DNA of 64,000 bases from Aradus depressus. Lineage: Eukaryota; Arthropoda; Insecta; Hemiptera; Aradidae. Both the position numbers and the translations under genes were made by a program. The notes beneath the pieces were generated by a model. It saw nothing but the letters and a program-made list of their open reading frames with translations. It was not told the DNA's origin and made no database searches. Below are positions 33,184-44,170 of this stretch, in pieces. How positions within the stretch are numbered: position 1 is the stretch's first letter; each line of letters opens with the position of its first letter. The stretch covers positions 99,844,115 through 99,908,114 of the forward strand of contig OY759214.1 in the NCBI GenBank assembly GCA_963662175.1. Direction: 5' to 3'.

Positions 33184-34639
33184 ATATTGTGAATATCAAC
33201 ACGGCAAAATTTCTAAAAGAAGCCCCTGGGGTTGCTTGAAGCTCACTCAAGATGTCTTTTAACGTTTATGGGGAATAGAAAGTATAGATGTTGTAAAATT
33301 CGGCAGTTTTTAAAATAATTTTAGATACACTACCTTTTAAAATTAAATTTCCGGAATTTCCTAATGCTAGTTTTCTTAGGGCATGCAGATACTAAATCTC
33401 ATTCAAATCTAACCACATTTTCTGGATTGAAACGTCTCTGAGTAGAATATGTGATTAATTTTTAGTCAAATTGGTCGATTGCTGTAAGAGGTAATGGGAA
33501 CTTTAGCTGATCAGTTGGCGCTGGGGAAGTAGATTGCTAGAGAATAAAGAACGATTCAATTATTTTTTCCTTTCTTTCATTTTTTGATTCATGTAGTGGA
33601 AAAAAATGGAATTTTTGACAGGGTTACATAACTTCATTTATACCTAGGAAGGTGGATACCTCCAAAACTATTATTTAATGTTATGAAATCCCATATAATT
33701 TATAAGATAAACACATAATACATCACTTCTCACATAATTATTTTAGTGTATTTACTACTTGTGATGTCTCTCCAGCAGTTATTATTTCATTATTGTTATT
33801 ATATCCCAGATCATTAATAAGATAAATACATATCTCACTTATTTGAGCTCCTTGAGAACGGTGTTGTTACGGGATCTTCACTAGATCTTTCAAGGTTAGC
33901 TAGGATGGATGGATTCGTATTGGTAACTGGCATGGCGTTGATAGGCAATCTTGTCTATCAATATGAAGTAGAGGAGGTAATCTCACTTATCCGTTCTGAC
34001 TATGACAAAACATTAGTATTTGAATGTATTTTTTATATTTATTTTTTTTCTAAATCAAGGAAATGTGTTAAGAGAGATAATGGCAATGTCAAGAGGGAAG
34101 AAATCACCCAGTGGTGACACTCCCTAGTCACTGGGTTACTCTCATTTTTAAATAATCACTGTCACTGTTTCTGCTAAGGAGATCTCTAGGCCATTGACGC
34201 TTAAGCCGTCGTTGGGGAAGTATGGCAGAATGGAGGGCACGGACTAGAGGATTACGAGTATTGTGGGAACTAAAAAGGTGAATTGTTGGAGTCTATTTTT
34301 TCTAAACTGATGTAGTGGGGAAACCCGAAGATTAAGAAGAAAACAAGAAAAAAAAAGGTACTTTCTCACCAAGATATTTATTTAGGGTGAGCGCTTTCGG
34401 TTGTTCCAGCACCCTCAGACCCTTAAAAAGTACAAGAATATATGTGATTTGGCCATGTCATGTCTTTTTTATACCAACCACTTTTGTACAGATTACTCTT
34501 CCTTCCCCCCTCTCTCTCTCCCCTCAGTTCTGTTACGGCTTATCACATGTATTTCACTCTCCCTTTACTTATATCCTTATTATTTTATTATAAATTTATT
34601 TATAAATTTTCCGATGAGACTATCAGTGACGTCAATCAA
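33184..34639. repeat. Spacer with decayed family G pieces
   Basis: 33465-33665 contains broken family G phrases ('tagtcaaattggtcgattgc', 'gcgctggggaagtagattgc', 'acataacttcatttatac'). The 68-141 codon frames at 34387-34826 overlap each other and run into the family F repeat. No gene is supported. Confidence 0.45.
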
Positions 34640-35085
34640 GCAAACGTTAAAAAATGGGTTTCAAAACGAAATTTTTAAACAGTTTTCGGCATGTATCTCG
34701 CAAACGGTCGACCTTCGAAAAATTGTATCTTATATAAAATGTGGTGCTTTGTATTCTCTACAACATTTATTTGAAAATTATCCATACGGTGATACATATA
34801 AGCGGTATCTTGTAGAATCTACTTAGGTGCTACAGTAAAGTCTTATTTTTAGTTCGATTTTGGCTAATCTTATCAGATCTAGGTTAGCACATGTTTATTG
34901 AAAATTTCAAGTTCATAGCTGCAATTATTGTTTCTGAGTTAAAGCGCTTACTAAGTTCTAATCACAGCCAGACAGAAGACATCATGGCGAAAATGGTCAA
35001 AACGTAGTTAGGGGCTCATGAAACGTGAAAATTCGTTGAAAACTCGTATTTTTGCACAATTTCAATACTCTCTTAAGGTAAAAAA
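34640..35085 (-). repeat. Family F interspersed repeat, minus copy
   Basis: Reverse-complement copy of the family found at 38930, 41716 and 42291. Shared phrases in sense orientation: 'acgttttgaccattttcgcc', 'atgatgtct', 'atgaacttgaaatttt', 'tctacaagataccgcttata' and 'atgccgaaaactgttt'. It covers the second half of the longest open frame in the window (34401-34826), which argues against that frame being a gene. Confidence 0.65.
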
Positions 35086-35680
35086 ATGTAAACATTTGTG
35101 ACTCAAACTGTTAATTCATTAACCAATTTGTATTTACTTATGTATTTAAAAAATACAAATAAATGGTTACATTGTTAGTCCATTTTAGGGTCTGAGTGTG
35201 GTGTAACAACCGAAAGCGCACAATCTGGAAAGGATTACTTTTTTTTTTTTTTTCGTAATATACGTTAAAGTAAATTTATGTCTGGTTGTGCACACGTTAA
35301 TTCGGAGTAGAATGTATACATTAACGCGAAATTTTGTGTGTGTTGATGAAGACATTTAACCACTTTCAGGTATTACGGCTAAAAAGAGAGGATTTAGCTG
35401 GAGAGCGCAAACTTACTTTATAACAGTTATTTCCAGTTAAAGTTGAGGAATGGTGTCTTTCTTTGTTTGAATAGTTTAACTACAAGATTGTTTGTTCAAC
35501 TTTCAAGTTTCCAAGTCAACTTTTCAATTTCTGTTTAACTAGATTGGCTGGAGGACAGGTATTTTTCTCTGTCTATGCTATTTCCTTTTGAATTCTGTTC
35601 AGTTTTACCGCTCCACTGATCGGTGATGTCGTTGTTTGATCAATAAACCTTCCACGTTACTAGAGGAAAACATAGGTTCT
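35086..35680. other. AT-rich spacer
   Basis: T-run at 35240-35254; no recognised feature. Confidence 0.3.
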
Positions 35681-35702
35681 CCCCCCCCCCCCCCCCCCCC
35701 CC
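35681..35702. repeat. C22 homopolymer
   Basis: Twenty-two consecutive C residues followed by t and a further C-run, immediately before a family G copy. Confidence 0.95.
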
Positions 35703-35716
35703 TCCCCCCCCTTTCC

Positions 35717-35960
35717 ACTTCTTTTACTTTCCCCAGCTATACGAAGTATACGGGAAGTTATGTAATATGTTAGAAATTCGATGCGGAGTTTTCAACGGAA
35801 TTTCATGATTTTCGACCTCCGGATTCCAAAAGTGAAAAAAAAGTCAGTCTGTGGACATAACTTCTGATAGAATCTAAACGAAATTTTATATGTATCCAGA
35901 ATCTAAGGATAATACCTATTGATTTTCAGCCAAATCTACCAAAGGGATATGTAACAACTA
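35717..35960 (+). repeat. Family G repeat, well-preserved 5' part
   Basis: The boundary hairpin 'ctttccccagctatacgaag' / 'tatacgggaagttatg' opens the copy. Then follow 'aaattcgatgcggagttttc', 'aacggaatttcatgattttc', 'aatctaaacgaaattttata' and 'cctattgattttcagcc'. It is cut by the palindromic rearrangement at 35931. Confidence 0.75.
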
Positions 35961-36088
35961 CAGTATATTATACTATATATCCCTTGTTACATATCCCTTT
36001 GGTAGATTTGGTAGTTAGTCCACTACATCTGCCTACCACCAAGTAGTATAATATACAGGCAGATGTAGTGGACTAACTACAGTATATG
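35931..36088. repeat. Two consecutive perfect inverted repeats
   Basis: The first pair is 35931-35957 and 35984-36010 (27 bp, perfect, caaatctaccaaagggatat...). The second pair is 36011-36034 and 36057-36080 (24 bp, perfect, gtagttagtccactacatct...). In addition 'aactacagtatat' occurs directly at 35955-35967 and 36076-36088. Perfect short arms next to each other suggest a recent replication template switch within a family G copy. Confidence 0.9.
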
Positions 36089-36206
36089 TTCGAAGAGTGG
36101 CATGTTTGCTTTACGTAAATGAGTAACTAATTTGCCTTCTATCTTTCAGCTCAGAAAAAAAACAAAAGTCTCGTAGTAATTATAATTAACAATTATTAAT
36201 TAGGAT

Positions 36207-36212
<6 letters not shown>

Positions 36213-36256
<44 letters not shown>
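36213..36256. repeat. (AT)n microsatellite
   Basis: About 44 bases of alternating AT. Open frames extending through it gain Ile-Tyr runs and are artefacts. Confidence 0.97.
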
Positions 36257-36259
<3 letters not shown>

Positions 36260-36500
36260 ATGTTGAGTTGGCTTCACATAATTCATTTTTTGAGGCGAGC
36301 CTCGATTCACTATCAGAACTTCTTCCTGGAGTTGTGGGCTCTCCCCACAGTGGAGATGTGTCAGACCGGGTACTCATGGTTCCTTTCCTTGGGGTCTGTT
36401 ATGCTTCTGTCTACCCGGTCAAGTCTGCCCAGAGTCAGCTCCTCTTTTCTCTCTGTCTAACTAGTTAAATTTGGCTGTAGTTATTTAGAAAGTCTTCAGT
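36257..36500. other. GC-richer island of unknown origin
   Basis: This block is visibly less AT-rich than its neighbours and has open frames on both strands. The minus frame (36186-36377) reads as a Ser/Thr/Pro-rich peptide, the plus frame (36268-36468) as a Val/Leu/Ser-rich one. No domain is recognised. It could be retroelement-derived or an isolated exon; neither can be supported. Confidence 0.3.
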
Positions 36501-37650
36501 GAATCACATATAGTGTACTTCCCATAATCAATAATGTTATCGCTCTTCCTCTAAACCCTTCAAAAATCAATAGGTGTCCTTATGGGCTTAAGGATCCAAA
36601 TATACAATTTCCATCGGTAATTGTCTTGTTCAAGGACATAGAGACAATCTTTTGGTTTTTTCGTCATTTCTTGGATTCTTTGTGTATAAAAAAAATGAAA
36701 TTCTGATGATATAGAGTTTGTGCACATAGTTAGCAAGATCTATGATTCCTTTAATGACCTAGTTCTGTCGTATCTCCCCGATGGGTAACTATCTGAAAAA
36801 AACAAAAAAAAACAGAGAGGTAGAGAGAAAGAGATGGGAGAGGGCGAAGGTAATGTTTTGTCCGGACCCCTCTAAATGCTCTGAAGGTTAGTGACCGGTG
36901 AAATTGGGATAGATAGTACGGTCCTCACTCCTTCCTACACACCAGTGCCATAGGTAGCATGGGGAGATTTTTTTCGGGGTGAACTATCTGTACAATAATT
37001 TCTGTACTAAATGTATATCCGAAAAGAAAACTATTTAAATTTGTTTTTACTTTTATTGAAATGAAACTTTTTTAGCGAGACTAGTGAATCGGAATGACCT
37101 CGACATAAAAAATCAATCATGAAACGCTAAGGAAAGAGGGATGAATTGTTCTTCCCTTTTTTTTGAGTCTATCCCATTTAATAAATAATTTTAAGAAGTA
37201 TCCGAAAAATTATACTGTCTTTTTTTTTTAGGATCTACATACAAAGAAACAGCATGACTGAATCACCAGCAATATACTTCCCCAGTGCGAATTAATTGTC
37301 GATCTCCTTCTGAAACCAGTTCATCGATTTGATTGAATGGAAATTAAGTCTTTTTCAGTTCTCTGCTTCCCCCCTCCCCCCCTTTGAGTGAATGCGACTG
37401 AAAAAATTATAGCTCTTTATAGGTTTTTGAATATATACATTAAATTTCATGTTGATTTGTTCATTACTTCGGTAGTTATTGGATTTTTGTATTAGTCTCC
37501 ACCATGTAATCCCTTTGGCTAAAAATCTATAGGTGTCGTCCTTATCGAGTTCTATAGAGCATTTTTTTTTTTTTTTTTCATTTTGGAATCAGGTGTTTGA
37601 AAAACGTGAAATTCCTGTGAATTTTTAAACTAGGTGTGCAATACATTCTG
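36501..37650 (-). repeat. Family G repeats, two minus copies in tandem
   Basis: 36501-36930 and 37235-37650 each show minus-orientation family G. The second is the more complete: it starts with 'ctgaatcaccagcaatatac', passes 'ctgaaaccagttcatcgat', a C-rich tract at 37371-37382, 'ctaaaaatctataggtgtcg', and ends in 'ggtgtttgaaaaacgtgaaa'. The stretch between (36931-37234) is AT-rich. Confidence 0.6.
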
Positions 37651-38058
37651 CTGTTTGCAAAAACTGAGCTCTAAATTTATTGAATCATACGGTTAATGTG
37701 ATCGTTGAGGTTAACGTACAAGTAATGCATTTGAAATGGGGCATATGAGCCGGTTTGTGATCACTGGATGAAATCGTAGGGTGTTTTTTTTTTCTTCCGG
37801 ATTTTTACATTTGAAATTGAAAAATTATATTTTGCGCGAGAATTTTGTCTCTCAATTGATTTCAATGGGAATTTCGTTTTTCGGTGATTATTCCTCCGTG
37901 GTATGTTCGATTTCAGATTTGTTTAGTAGTAAACCATCGTCACCGTGTCCACTACCATCGTGGCAAATTTCAATGTGATCGGTAAAGGGGTTTAGGAGGA
38001 GTACGAGTACAACGAAATACATGACTCGCCTAAGAAAGAGCTTCGTAAACTCAGCTCA
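37625..38058 (+). repeat. Dispersed repeat J, copy 1
   Basis: Two blocks, 37625-37667 ('ggtgtgcaatacattctgct') and 37790-38058, recur in the same order at 43132-43173 and 43413-43679. The longer block includes 'tttgcgcgagaattttgtct', 'gtggcaaatttcaatgtgat' and 'aggaggagtacgagtacaac'. Over about 270 bp the copies differ at roughly a dozen positions. The 'caaatttcaatgtgatcggt' phrase resembles terminal boilerplate of many insect transposons. Confidence 0.75.
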
Positions 38059-38929
38059 ATAATCCCCTGTAGTTTGTATAGCTATGGAAATAAAAATATA
38101 CTACTAATTCTGCCTCCTTATGCTGTAGAATGAAGTGTTTTAATAACGTAAAGTTTTTTTTGATCATAGATACAATTATTAAAGGGTCAGTATCAGGACA
38201 GATCTTAGCTTAAAGAAACTTCTTTACTTTTCGTATCTTCTTATTAATTATTATAAAAAGTTTGCTTGGAGTGGAAGGTTACAAAGCTGTTTTCGTGAAC
38301 TTGACGCAGCGAGTGGGGGCTCCCTCCGTACCTCCTTACTCTTTCTCTCCTGGTGATATTACTTCTTTGAGTTAAGTTTTTTAATCAGTCTTTTCAAGTG
38401 TTAATTGGAAGAGTTACTTACTTATAAAAGTTTATTATGAATCGGCCAGTCGGGGCAGAGGAATGAAAACTTTATCTAGCTGTTTTCTTCTTTTTCTTAC
38501 TCTGCAAATGTTGGTCTTACTTGTTTTTTTACTCAGATAAAACCCCCCATCTGTCTAAACAGTATTATGTGAGGAACCTTGAAAAAAAAAAAAAAAAAAA
38601 AAATGGATTATTGATCATTTCACTTCTCCAGCTATACGCAGTATAGAACAATTTTTCAATTAAAAATTGTATTCATACATTGATTTATTTATGCATTTAT
38701 TTTTTTTGTTTCAGGTGAGTGCTTTCTGAAATCTTCGTGAATTCAAACAATATGCAGCATACCTTGGATAAGTAATTTTTTTCCCCCATTACATAGTGTA
38801 AATTTAATTATACTTAATAATTAACTGGGAATATAAATAATTGATGAATCAGAATTTACATAACATTTTCTACTCATGATGTGAAGGTTCTTCTCGTATA
38901 GATAGATATATAGATATTTTTTTTTTTTT
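38059..38929. other. AT-rich spacer
   Basis: A23 tract at 38581-38603, directly followed by a family G boundary fragment at 38625-38650. No gene. Confidence 0.35.
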
Positions 38930-39360
38930 TAACTTCTTATACCCATGATATAAAGAAGTATTGTAATCATGCGAAAATCCGAAAACGATTGTAGTTATGA
39001 ACTTGAAATTTGGAATGAAGGGGTTAGATGTTCTAACTTAGGTCTGGTCAGATTTTGGGCGAAATAAGACGAAAATTGTAACCACTTTACCCCGGGACCT
39101 AAGTACATTTTACAAGATATCGCTTATGTATAACCTAATTAAAAAAAAATTAAGTAATACGTGTGGATACATGCCGAAAACTGTCTTGAAAGGTAGTTTT
39201 GAAACCCATATTTTTAAAGGTTTCCTTGATTTACCCGAAAACAGTTAGTTATATCGAAAAATTGATTCCAACTAAAATTGTTCCTTACAAAGTTTTCAAT
39301 CGCTAATAAGTCCTCAGATTTGAGATAGGATCAATCCAACAAAAATTAGCTCCCCGTGGA
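38930..39360 (+). repeat. Family F interspersed repeat copy
   Basis: Begins with the boundary hairpin 'cttcttatacccatgatata' / 'aagaag' and continues through 'tattgtaatcatgcgaaaat', 'tgaacttgaaatttggaatg', 'aagatatcgcttatgtataa' and 'atgccgaaaactgtcttgaa' to a 'gctccccgtggagtgta' end. The early 'ttttgaccattttcgc' part present in other copies is missing. Confidence 0.65.
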
Positions 39361-39509
39361 GTGTAAACTAAATGTCTATAAGAAATAAACGAACTTTAAA
39401 ATATGGTTTATGTATTGGTAATTGTTTTTTGAAAAATTATAAATATGAAGAAAATAATGAAATATATGTTATATGGCCATACCTACCACTCTTACTTATA
39501 AGTATGAAT

Positions 39510-39637
39510 TCCCCCTACCCATTCTCAAAATCATTTCATTTTCTCAGAGGAGATGGACAGAGAGTGATCTATAAATAGATCACTCTCTGTCCATCTCCTC
39601 TGAGAAAATGAAATGATTTTGAGAATGGGTAGGGGGA
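39510..39637. repeat. Perfect 63-bp palindrome with 2-nt centre
   Basis: Arms 39510-39572 and 39575-39637 are exact reverse complements, centred on gtgatctat-aa-atagatcac. The left arm is unique-looking sequence, so the right arm is a local inverted copy. The zero-divergence arms and near-zero spacer indicate a very recent inversion or a library/assembly foldback. Confidence 0.95.
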
Positions 39638-40399
39638 GAGATGTAATGACCACATCTCAAATGAAGGGGAAAATGAGAAAATTGCACTTTAACGATGTCC
39701 ATTGTAGTGCTAGAAAAGATCAGCAGTCTGTAGCGAGCTCATCTTTTCTGCCCATATTGGGAGTACAGGGAGACGTTAAATTAATCTTTAAACAATTCAA
39801 TTTACCTGAAGTTAACAAATATTCGCATTAGGGCTTAACAGTTGAAAGTAAATTATGAAAATGTAATAAAAGGGATACTTATTTTCTAACTTTACTCCAA
39901 TCTTCGTCTTCAAGAAATAATTGAATTTGGAATATACTAATGAATTATGTATCTAGATTTTTTTCTGCAAAAAAATGTGCTTTTAAATGTTAAGTGGTTC
40001 ATGGGGAAGGTTAAGAGATGAAGAAGTTCATTGAGGCTAATCAGATTAGGAGGAATAAGGGGAAGGCTGGCTAATCAAGACAGATGACTGCCTTCATTTG
40101 ATTAATCGATATTAAGTTATGGAAGTAGGGTTGACTGTCGATTATCATGGAGTTGATAAGACATTCCGTGGATGTTAAGGCGAAAGGGGGACATAGTCGA
40201 AAAGTCATGTATTCCTAGAATCCATTTCTTGGCAATCCAGATTTTTGTTTTTAACTCTGAAAAATGCATTGGATCAAGAATCTATGTTGGAAGTGTGGAT
40301 TGTTTATGTGATCAGTTGGCAACAAATCTCAGAAAATTAGACGCGGGTAGTTGTCATTTTATAGACAACGTTGTTCTTGAAGAGAATATATGAAATATG
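39638..40399. other. Spacer
   Basis: Open frames at 39613-39831 and 40172-40393 have no recognised domain. No repeat boundary seen. Confidence 0.35.
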
Positions 40400-40525
40400 T
40401 GTCAAATAGGATCATCGGCATCTTTCGCACAAAATAAGACAATGGGAAAAGGTTGATTTTGTGGAACCGGGCTGTGAGAACCCCTCTCCACCCCCTTCCC
40501 GCCAGTCTCTGTTCGTGTGCCTGGT
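40400..40525. repeat. Dispersed repeat I, copy 2
   Basis: Direct partner of 26567-26690: 'caaataggatcatcggcatc', 'tttcgcacaaaataagacaa', then a GC-richer 'ctctccacccccttcccg' where copy 1 has 'ccctccttccgacctccc'. Confidence 0.55.
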
Positions 40526-40937
40526 TGGTTAGATAGGATTAGAACTAACTTTTATAAGTCAACTATCAGCCGGCATATTGGAAGAAGAGTTGAATCTTCC
40601 CTACCCTCTTTCTCAGAAAAAATTAATAAATAACGTAAATTCACAAATAATACACAGTTTTTCGTTATTTTCGTTATGTTTTGATTAATTTATCCCTAAT
40701 TGTGTATACAGTTGTAAAGAAAAAAAATGTATATGAATAACAAGCATTATCTAATAAAAAATAAAAAAATGTACAAAAATCATTGTAATAAAGAAAATGT
40801 ATTTGAATAGAAAATTTAGTCAAATGGCAAATTTATTCGCGATTGAACAAATATTTTCAAGGGAACCGAAATTATTTATTAATTTAATTACATAAACATG
40901 ATAATTATTGCACAGTATAATGAAAATTTCTAGTAAG
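40526..40937. other. AT-rich spacer
   Basis: Nothing recognised. Confidence 0.3.
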
Positions 40938-41254
40938 TTATGACTCCTGGCCGGGCTTTAACTACGAGGTCATATCGCCTACTACCAGAGCGCTCTTTCA
41001 TTACTCTGGTGGACATGAGCCCGACTCTAGTATGGGAGTTCTAAATTTTTATTCATCTAGGGTAGTAGGGAGTTTTTAACGAGTACCTGACAGCGTACAG
41101 GCTCAGGACCATCGCTCAACGTCCCATCCGAAGAACGGCGTGCTTGAGTTTTTTTTTACTTCCCTGATAAAATAAACTAAGGGCGGGTTTCGAACGCACG
41201 ATCTTGAGCTGCGTAACAAACAAGCACGCATACCACTGAGTTACCGTCGCCCTC
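40938..41254 (-). mobile_element. tRNA-derived SINE, nearly full length
   Basis: The minus-strand copy has all parts: the acceptor-like 'gagggcgacggtaactcagtgg' head at the right end, the complement of the B-box near 41186-41196 ('gggtttcgaacgc', one base off consensus), the body, and the tail 'aaagcccggccaggagtcat' at the left end. The CCTAA tail and flanking duplications are not visible. Confidence 0.92.
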
Positions 41255-41715
41255 TTTTTCAAGAACCCCTACAAAATATAGAAATTATTTTAATTTTTAT
41301 TATCTCCAAATTACAAAATTGTTATTCAATAAACTCCTTCTAATATATATTGCAACTTGTGCTGTTTCTTTGTTGTTACATGAGATAGTCCCTATTGACT
41401 GTAATTAGTAAGTAGTGATGTGATATAATTGGTGGGTGTTGAGGCCGGGGTTGCATTGGATTGGTCCGTTTCGGTTTGTGAAATATTGCCTTGTAACACT
41501 TACCCTCTCCATGTCGTCTCTCTTTTGAAACTAACGACACCATTGTGTTTTGTTTCTGTAATTCTTTTTCTGATTGAAGATTAAAAATATAATAAAAAAA
41601 ATTGTATTAATTTTAGAAAGCAACAGAATTTTGAAAAAAGTTAATTTTGTATAGTACTGATTCCGATTTTATTATCATTCGTCCTTTTTATCGAAATACA
41701 TACTTATACTTTACT
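41255..41715. other. AT-rich spacer
   Basis: Nothing recognised. Confidence 0.3.
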
Positions 41716-42290
41716 TTCTTATACCTATAGTGTAAGAAATTATTGTAATCGTACGAAAATCGGAGATATAATTTTCAACAGAATTCACCTTTTAAGGTTC
41801 CCTGAATACGTTTTGACCATTTTCGCGATGATGTCTGTGCTTGTGTATGTATGTGGTTGGAACGTTGAGAACGCAATACCACAATAGCGATTTTAGTTAT
41901 GCACTTGGAATTTGGAATGTAGAAGTCACATGAGCCAACTTAAATCTGATTAGATTTTGGCCGAAATCGGACAAAAATTGAGTTCGGGGTCTAGTAAATT
42001 TTACAAGATACCGCTTATATTTATGATCTAAGCAAAACTGTTTTCAAGTAAAAGTTGTAGAGAAAGCGATTTTTCGCAGGTCGTTCGATTTTCGAGACCC
42101 ATGCCGAAAACCATTTTGAAATGTTTTGAAACGTTTTCAGATGTTTCCTTAATTTACTCAAATACTAATGTTTGTTCTATAGAAGAATTGGTTCTAACCA
42201 AAAATGTTTCTTATTAAATTTTCAATCCCTTTAAAGATATTCAGATTTGCTATAAGAATGTTTTTTTTTTTAAATATTCTCGCGTTTTTA
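41716..42290 (+). repeat. Family F interspersed repeat, first of two tandem copies
   Basis: Starts with the boundary hairpin 'ttcttatacctatagtgtaa' / 'gaa', then 'attgtaatcgtacgaaaatc', 'ttttcaacagaattcacctt', 'acgttttgaccattttcgcg', 'gcacttggaatttggaatgt', 'ttacaagataccgcttatat', 'gccgaaaaccattttgaaat'. It is the best-preserved copy. Its opening (AATTCGA...GTTTTCAACGGAATT) closely parallels that of family G. Confidence 0.7.
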
Positions 42291-42950
42291 GTTTCTTATA
42301 TTTCAGTATAAGAAGCTATTGTAATCGTTCAAAAAATTCGAGGTGGAAGTTTTCAACGGAATGTAACTTTTCAAGGTCCTTTGAACACGAATTGACCATC
42401 TTCGCTTCTGTCTGTGTATTGGTAATTGCTCTCATTATTTTGTAAGTACTCTAACACAGAAACGATTGTAGCAATGAAATTGAAATTTGATATAAAGATG
42501 TCACATGTCCTAACTAAGATATGATCAGATTTTTGCCAAAATTGGACTAAAATTGGGACTTTCTAAGTTGAGGAACGCGGACATATTGTGGAATTTGTAA
42601 TAAATAAATAAAACAAACTTATTTTTTAAAATATTGTCTATTCCATTAAAGATATTTATAAAACTACCGTTTCCGGCCTTACACCATCGTCAGGTGACCT
42701 ATGTTTAAATCAAAAATCTCTTCAGATAAAACATAATGGCACATATGAAATATTTTTTTATTTATTTGCCGAATACCGTATTAAAATGTCAACACAATTC
42801 ACACTTTTTCTGCATGTTTGCTTGATTTACGCGAAAACTGTTAGTATTATCGAAAAATTGGTCCCCACATAAAATGTTCCTATGAAATGTTCTCAAATTT
42901 GAGTGAGGACTAATAGGAACCAAGTTAAAGCGCCCCAAAGAATGTACCAT
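42291..42950 (+). repeat. Family F repeat, second copy interrupted by a hammerhead-type fragment
   Basis: Same start hairpin ('tttcttatatttcagtataa'), then 'gttttcaacggaatgtaact' and 'gatatgatcagatttttgcc'. Around 42585-42760 the copy is interrupted by unrelated sequence carrying a family C-type hammerhead core. It resumes with 'cagaaaaacagttagtatta'-like text and ends with 'agttaaagcgccccaaagaa'. Confidence 0.65.
42600..42740 (-). mobile_element. Family C terminus fragment with hammerhead-like core
   Basis: On the minus strand 'aggtcacCTGACGAtggtgtaagg' is followed by 'ccGGAAACGGTA': a CUGACGA core, a weak GGT/GCC stem II with a GTAA loop, GAAA and a short stem III (42664-42693). Downstream are AT-rich 'aatagacaatattttaaaaa' and 'gtttgttttatttattta', as in the 19.5-kb and 45.4-kb copies. 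It is inserted in family F. Confidence 0.5.
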
Positions 42951-43131
42951 ACATTGCTGTAGGAAATCAAAGTAATCATTAGATTGTTAACGCATCACAA
43001 CAAATTTGGGAATATGTTTTTATTTTTATTAATATTATTGATATTGAGGCTGACTGGGATACTATAGGAGACTAATGGTCCATAATTGTCAAACTCCTCA
43101 ACGAATATGTCAAATAAACGCATATATAAAC
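42951..43131. other. Short spacer
   Basis: Nothing recognised. Confidence 0.3.
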
Positions 43132-43680
43132 TAGATGTGCAATACATTCTGCTGTTTGCAAAAACTGAGCTGAGTCAGGCATATCTGTATAAAAAACTCA
43201 GTTAATGTTTTAATAATTATCAGTAACTTCTCTCCTTGTATGTTCTTTATGAATATATTAATACTTTAAATAGATTTCAATGAATTTTTTCTAGCCTTTT
43301 TATAGACATCAGCTGTGAATATTTTTATCGAAAAAAAGTCGAAGTTTGTACGTTAGAACACTGAAAAAAACGACTCAAAAAAGTGGTGTCCGATGGTAAA
43401 CCGAAAAGGGCTTCGCCCGGATTTTTACATTTGAAATAAAAAAATTCTATTTTGCGCGAGAATTTTGTCTCTCAATTGATTTCAATGGGGATTTCGTTTT
43501 TCGCTGATTATTCCTCCGTGGTATGTTCGATTTCAGATTTTTTTAGTAGTAAACCGTCGTCACCGTGTCCATTACCATCGTGGCAAATTTCAATGTGATC
43601 GGTAAAAGGGTTTAGGAGGAGTACGAGTACAACGAAATACATGAGTCGCCTAAGAAAGAGCTTCGTAAATTCAGCTCAAA
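43132..43680 (+). repeat. Dispersed repeat J, copy 2
   Basis: Carries both conserved blocks of repeat J (43132-43173 and 43413-43679), separated by about 240 bp that differs from the 120-bp separator in copy 1. The second block is preceded by 'cgaaaagggcttcgcccgg', a small palindrome that may mark the element boundary. Confidence 0.75.
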
Positions 43681-44170
43681 AACATATGAGTTGCAATCAC
43701 CACGCTTTTACAGATCACCTGTCATTTCTGCCTCTTTTCAATTTTTTTTTCTCCTAATGGAAGTGTGTTAGGATATAGAGGTAATTGGAGGGATGAAGTG
43801 TGGTCTATGTTGAATCCAATGTCCACAAGACTAGGACGAAGGGAGAGAGAAGAGAGAAGCAGACCTCCTCCCCAAGACGTGCCACCCACACGTGACCTGC
43901 ATTCTGTTGGACACCTCCTTCCGGACCGACCATGCGACACCATACATAGCACGCTTTTGGCCCTCCTACCTCCCTCACTAACCCTCTTTATGGCTACAGG
44001 ATCTTAACCTACTGAATTAAATATAGGTGTGTGTGTATCCTTTTGTAGAAGTTAGGGAGCTGCTGTCTTTAGAATGTTCATTATTTATTATTTGAAGGAC
44101 TGATAGAAAATAGCGATACTTCATATATTCAAAAACATTATTAAATACATAGCTTTTAATTTCTTTTTGA
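43681..44170. other. Spacer with a GC-richer block
   Basis: 43790-43990 is GC-richer, with opposed open frames lacking recognised domains. No gene supported. Confidence 0.35.

Noticed and set aside
34401..34826. Longest open frame in the window (141 codons, plus strand)
   Set aside because: Its composition is AT-driven, overlapping frames of similar length exist, no domain is recognisable, and its second half lies within a family F repeat copy.
39510..39637. MicroRNA precursor
   Set aside because: The arms are perfectly complementary with a 2-nt centre, unlike the bulged stem and larger loop of miRNA hairpins.
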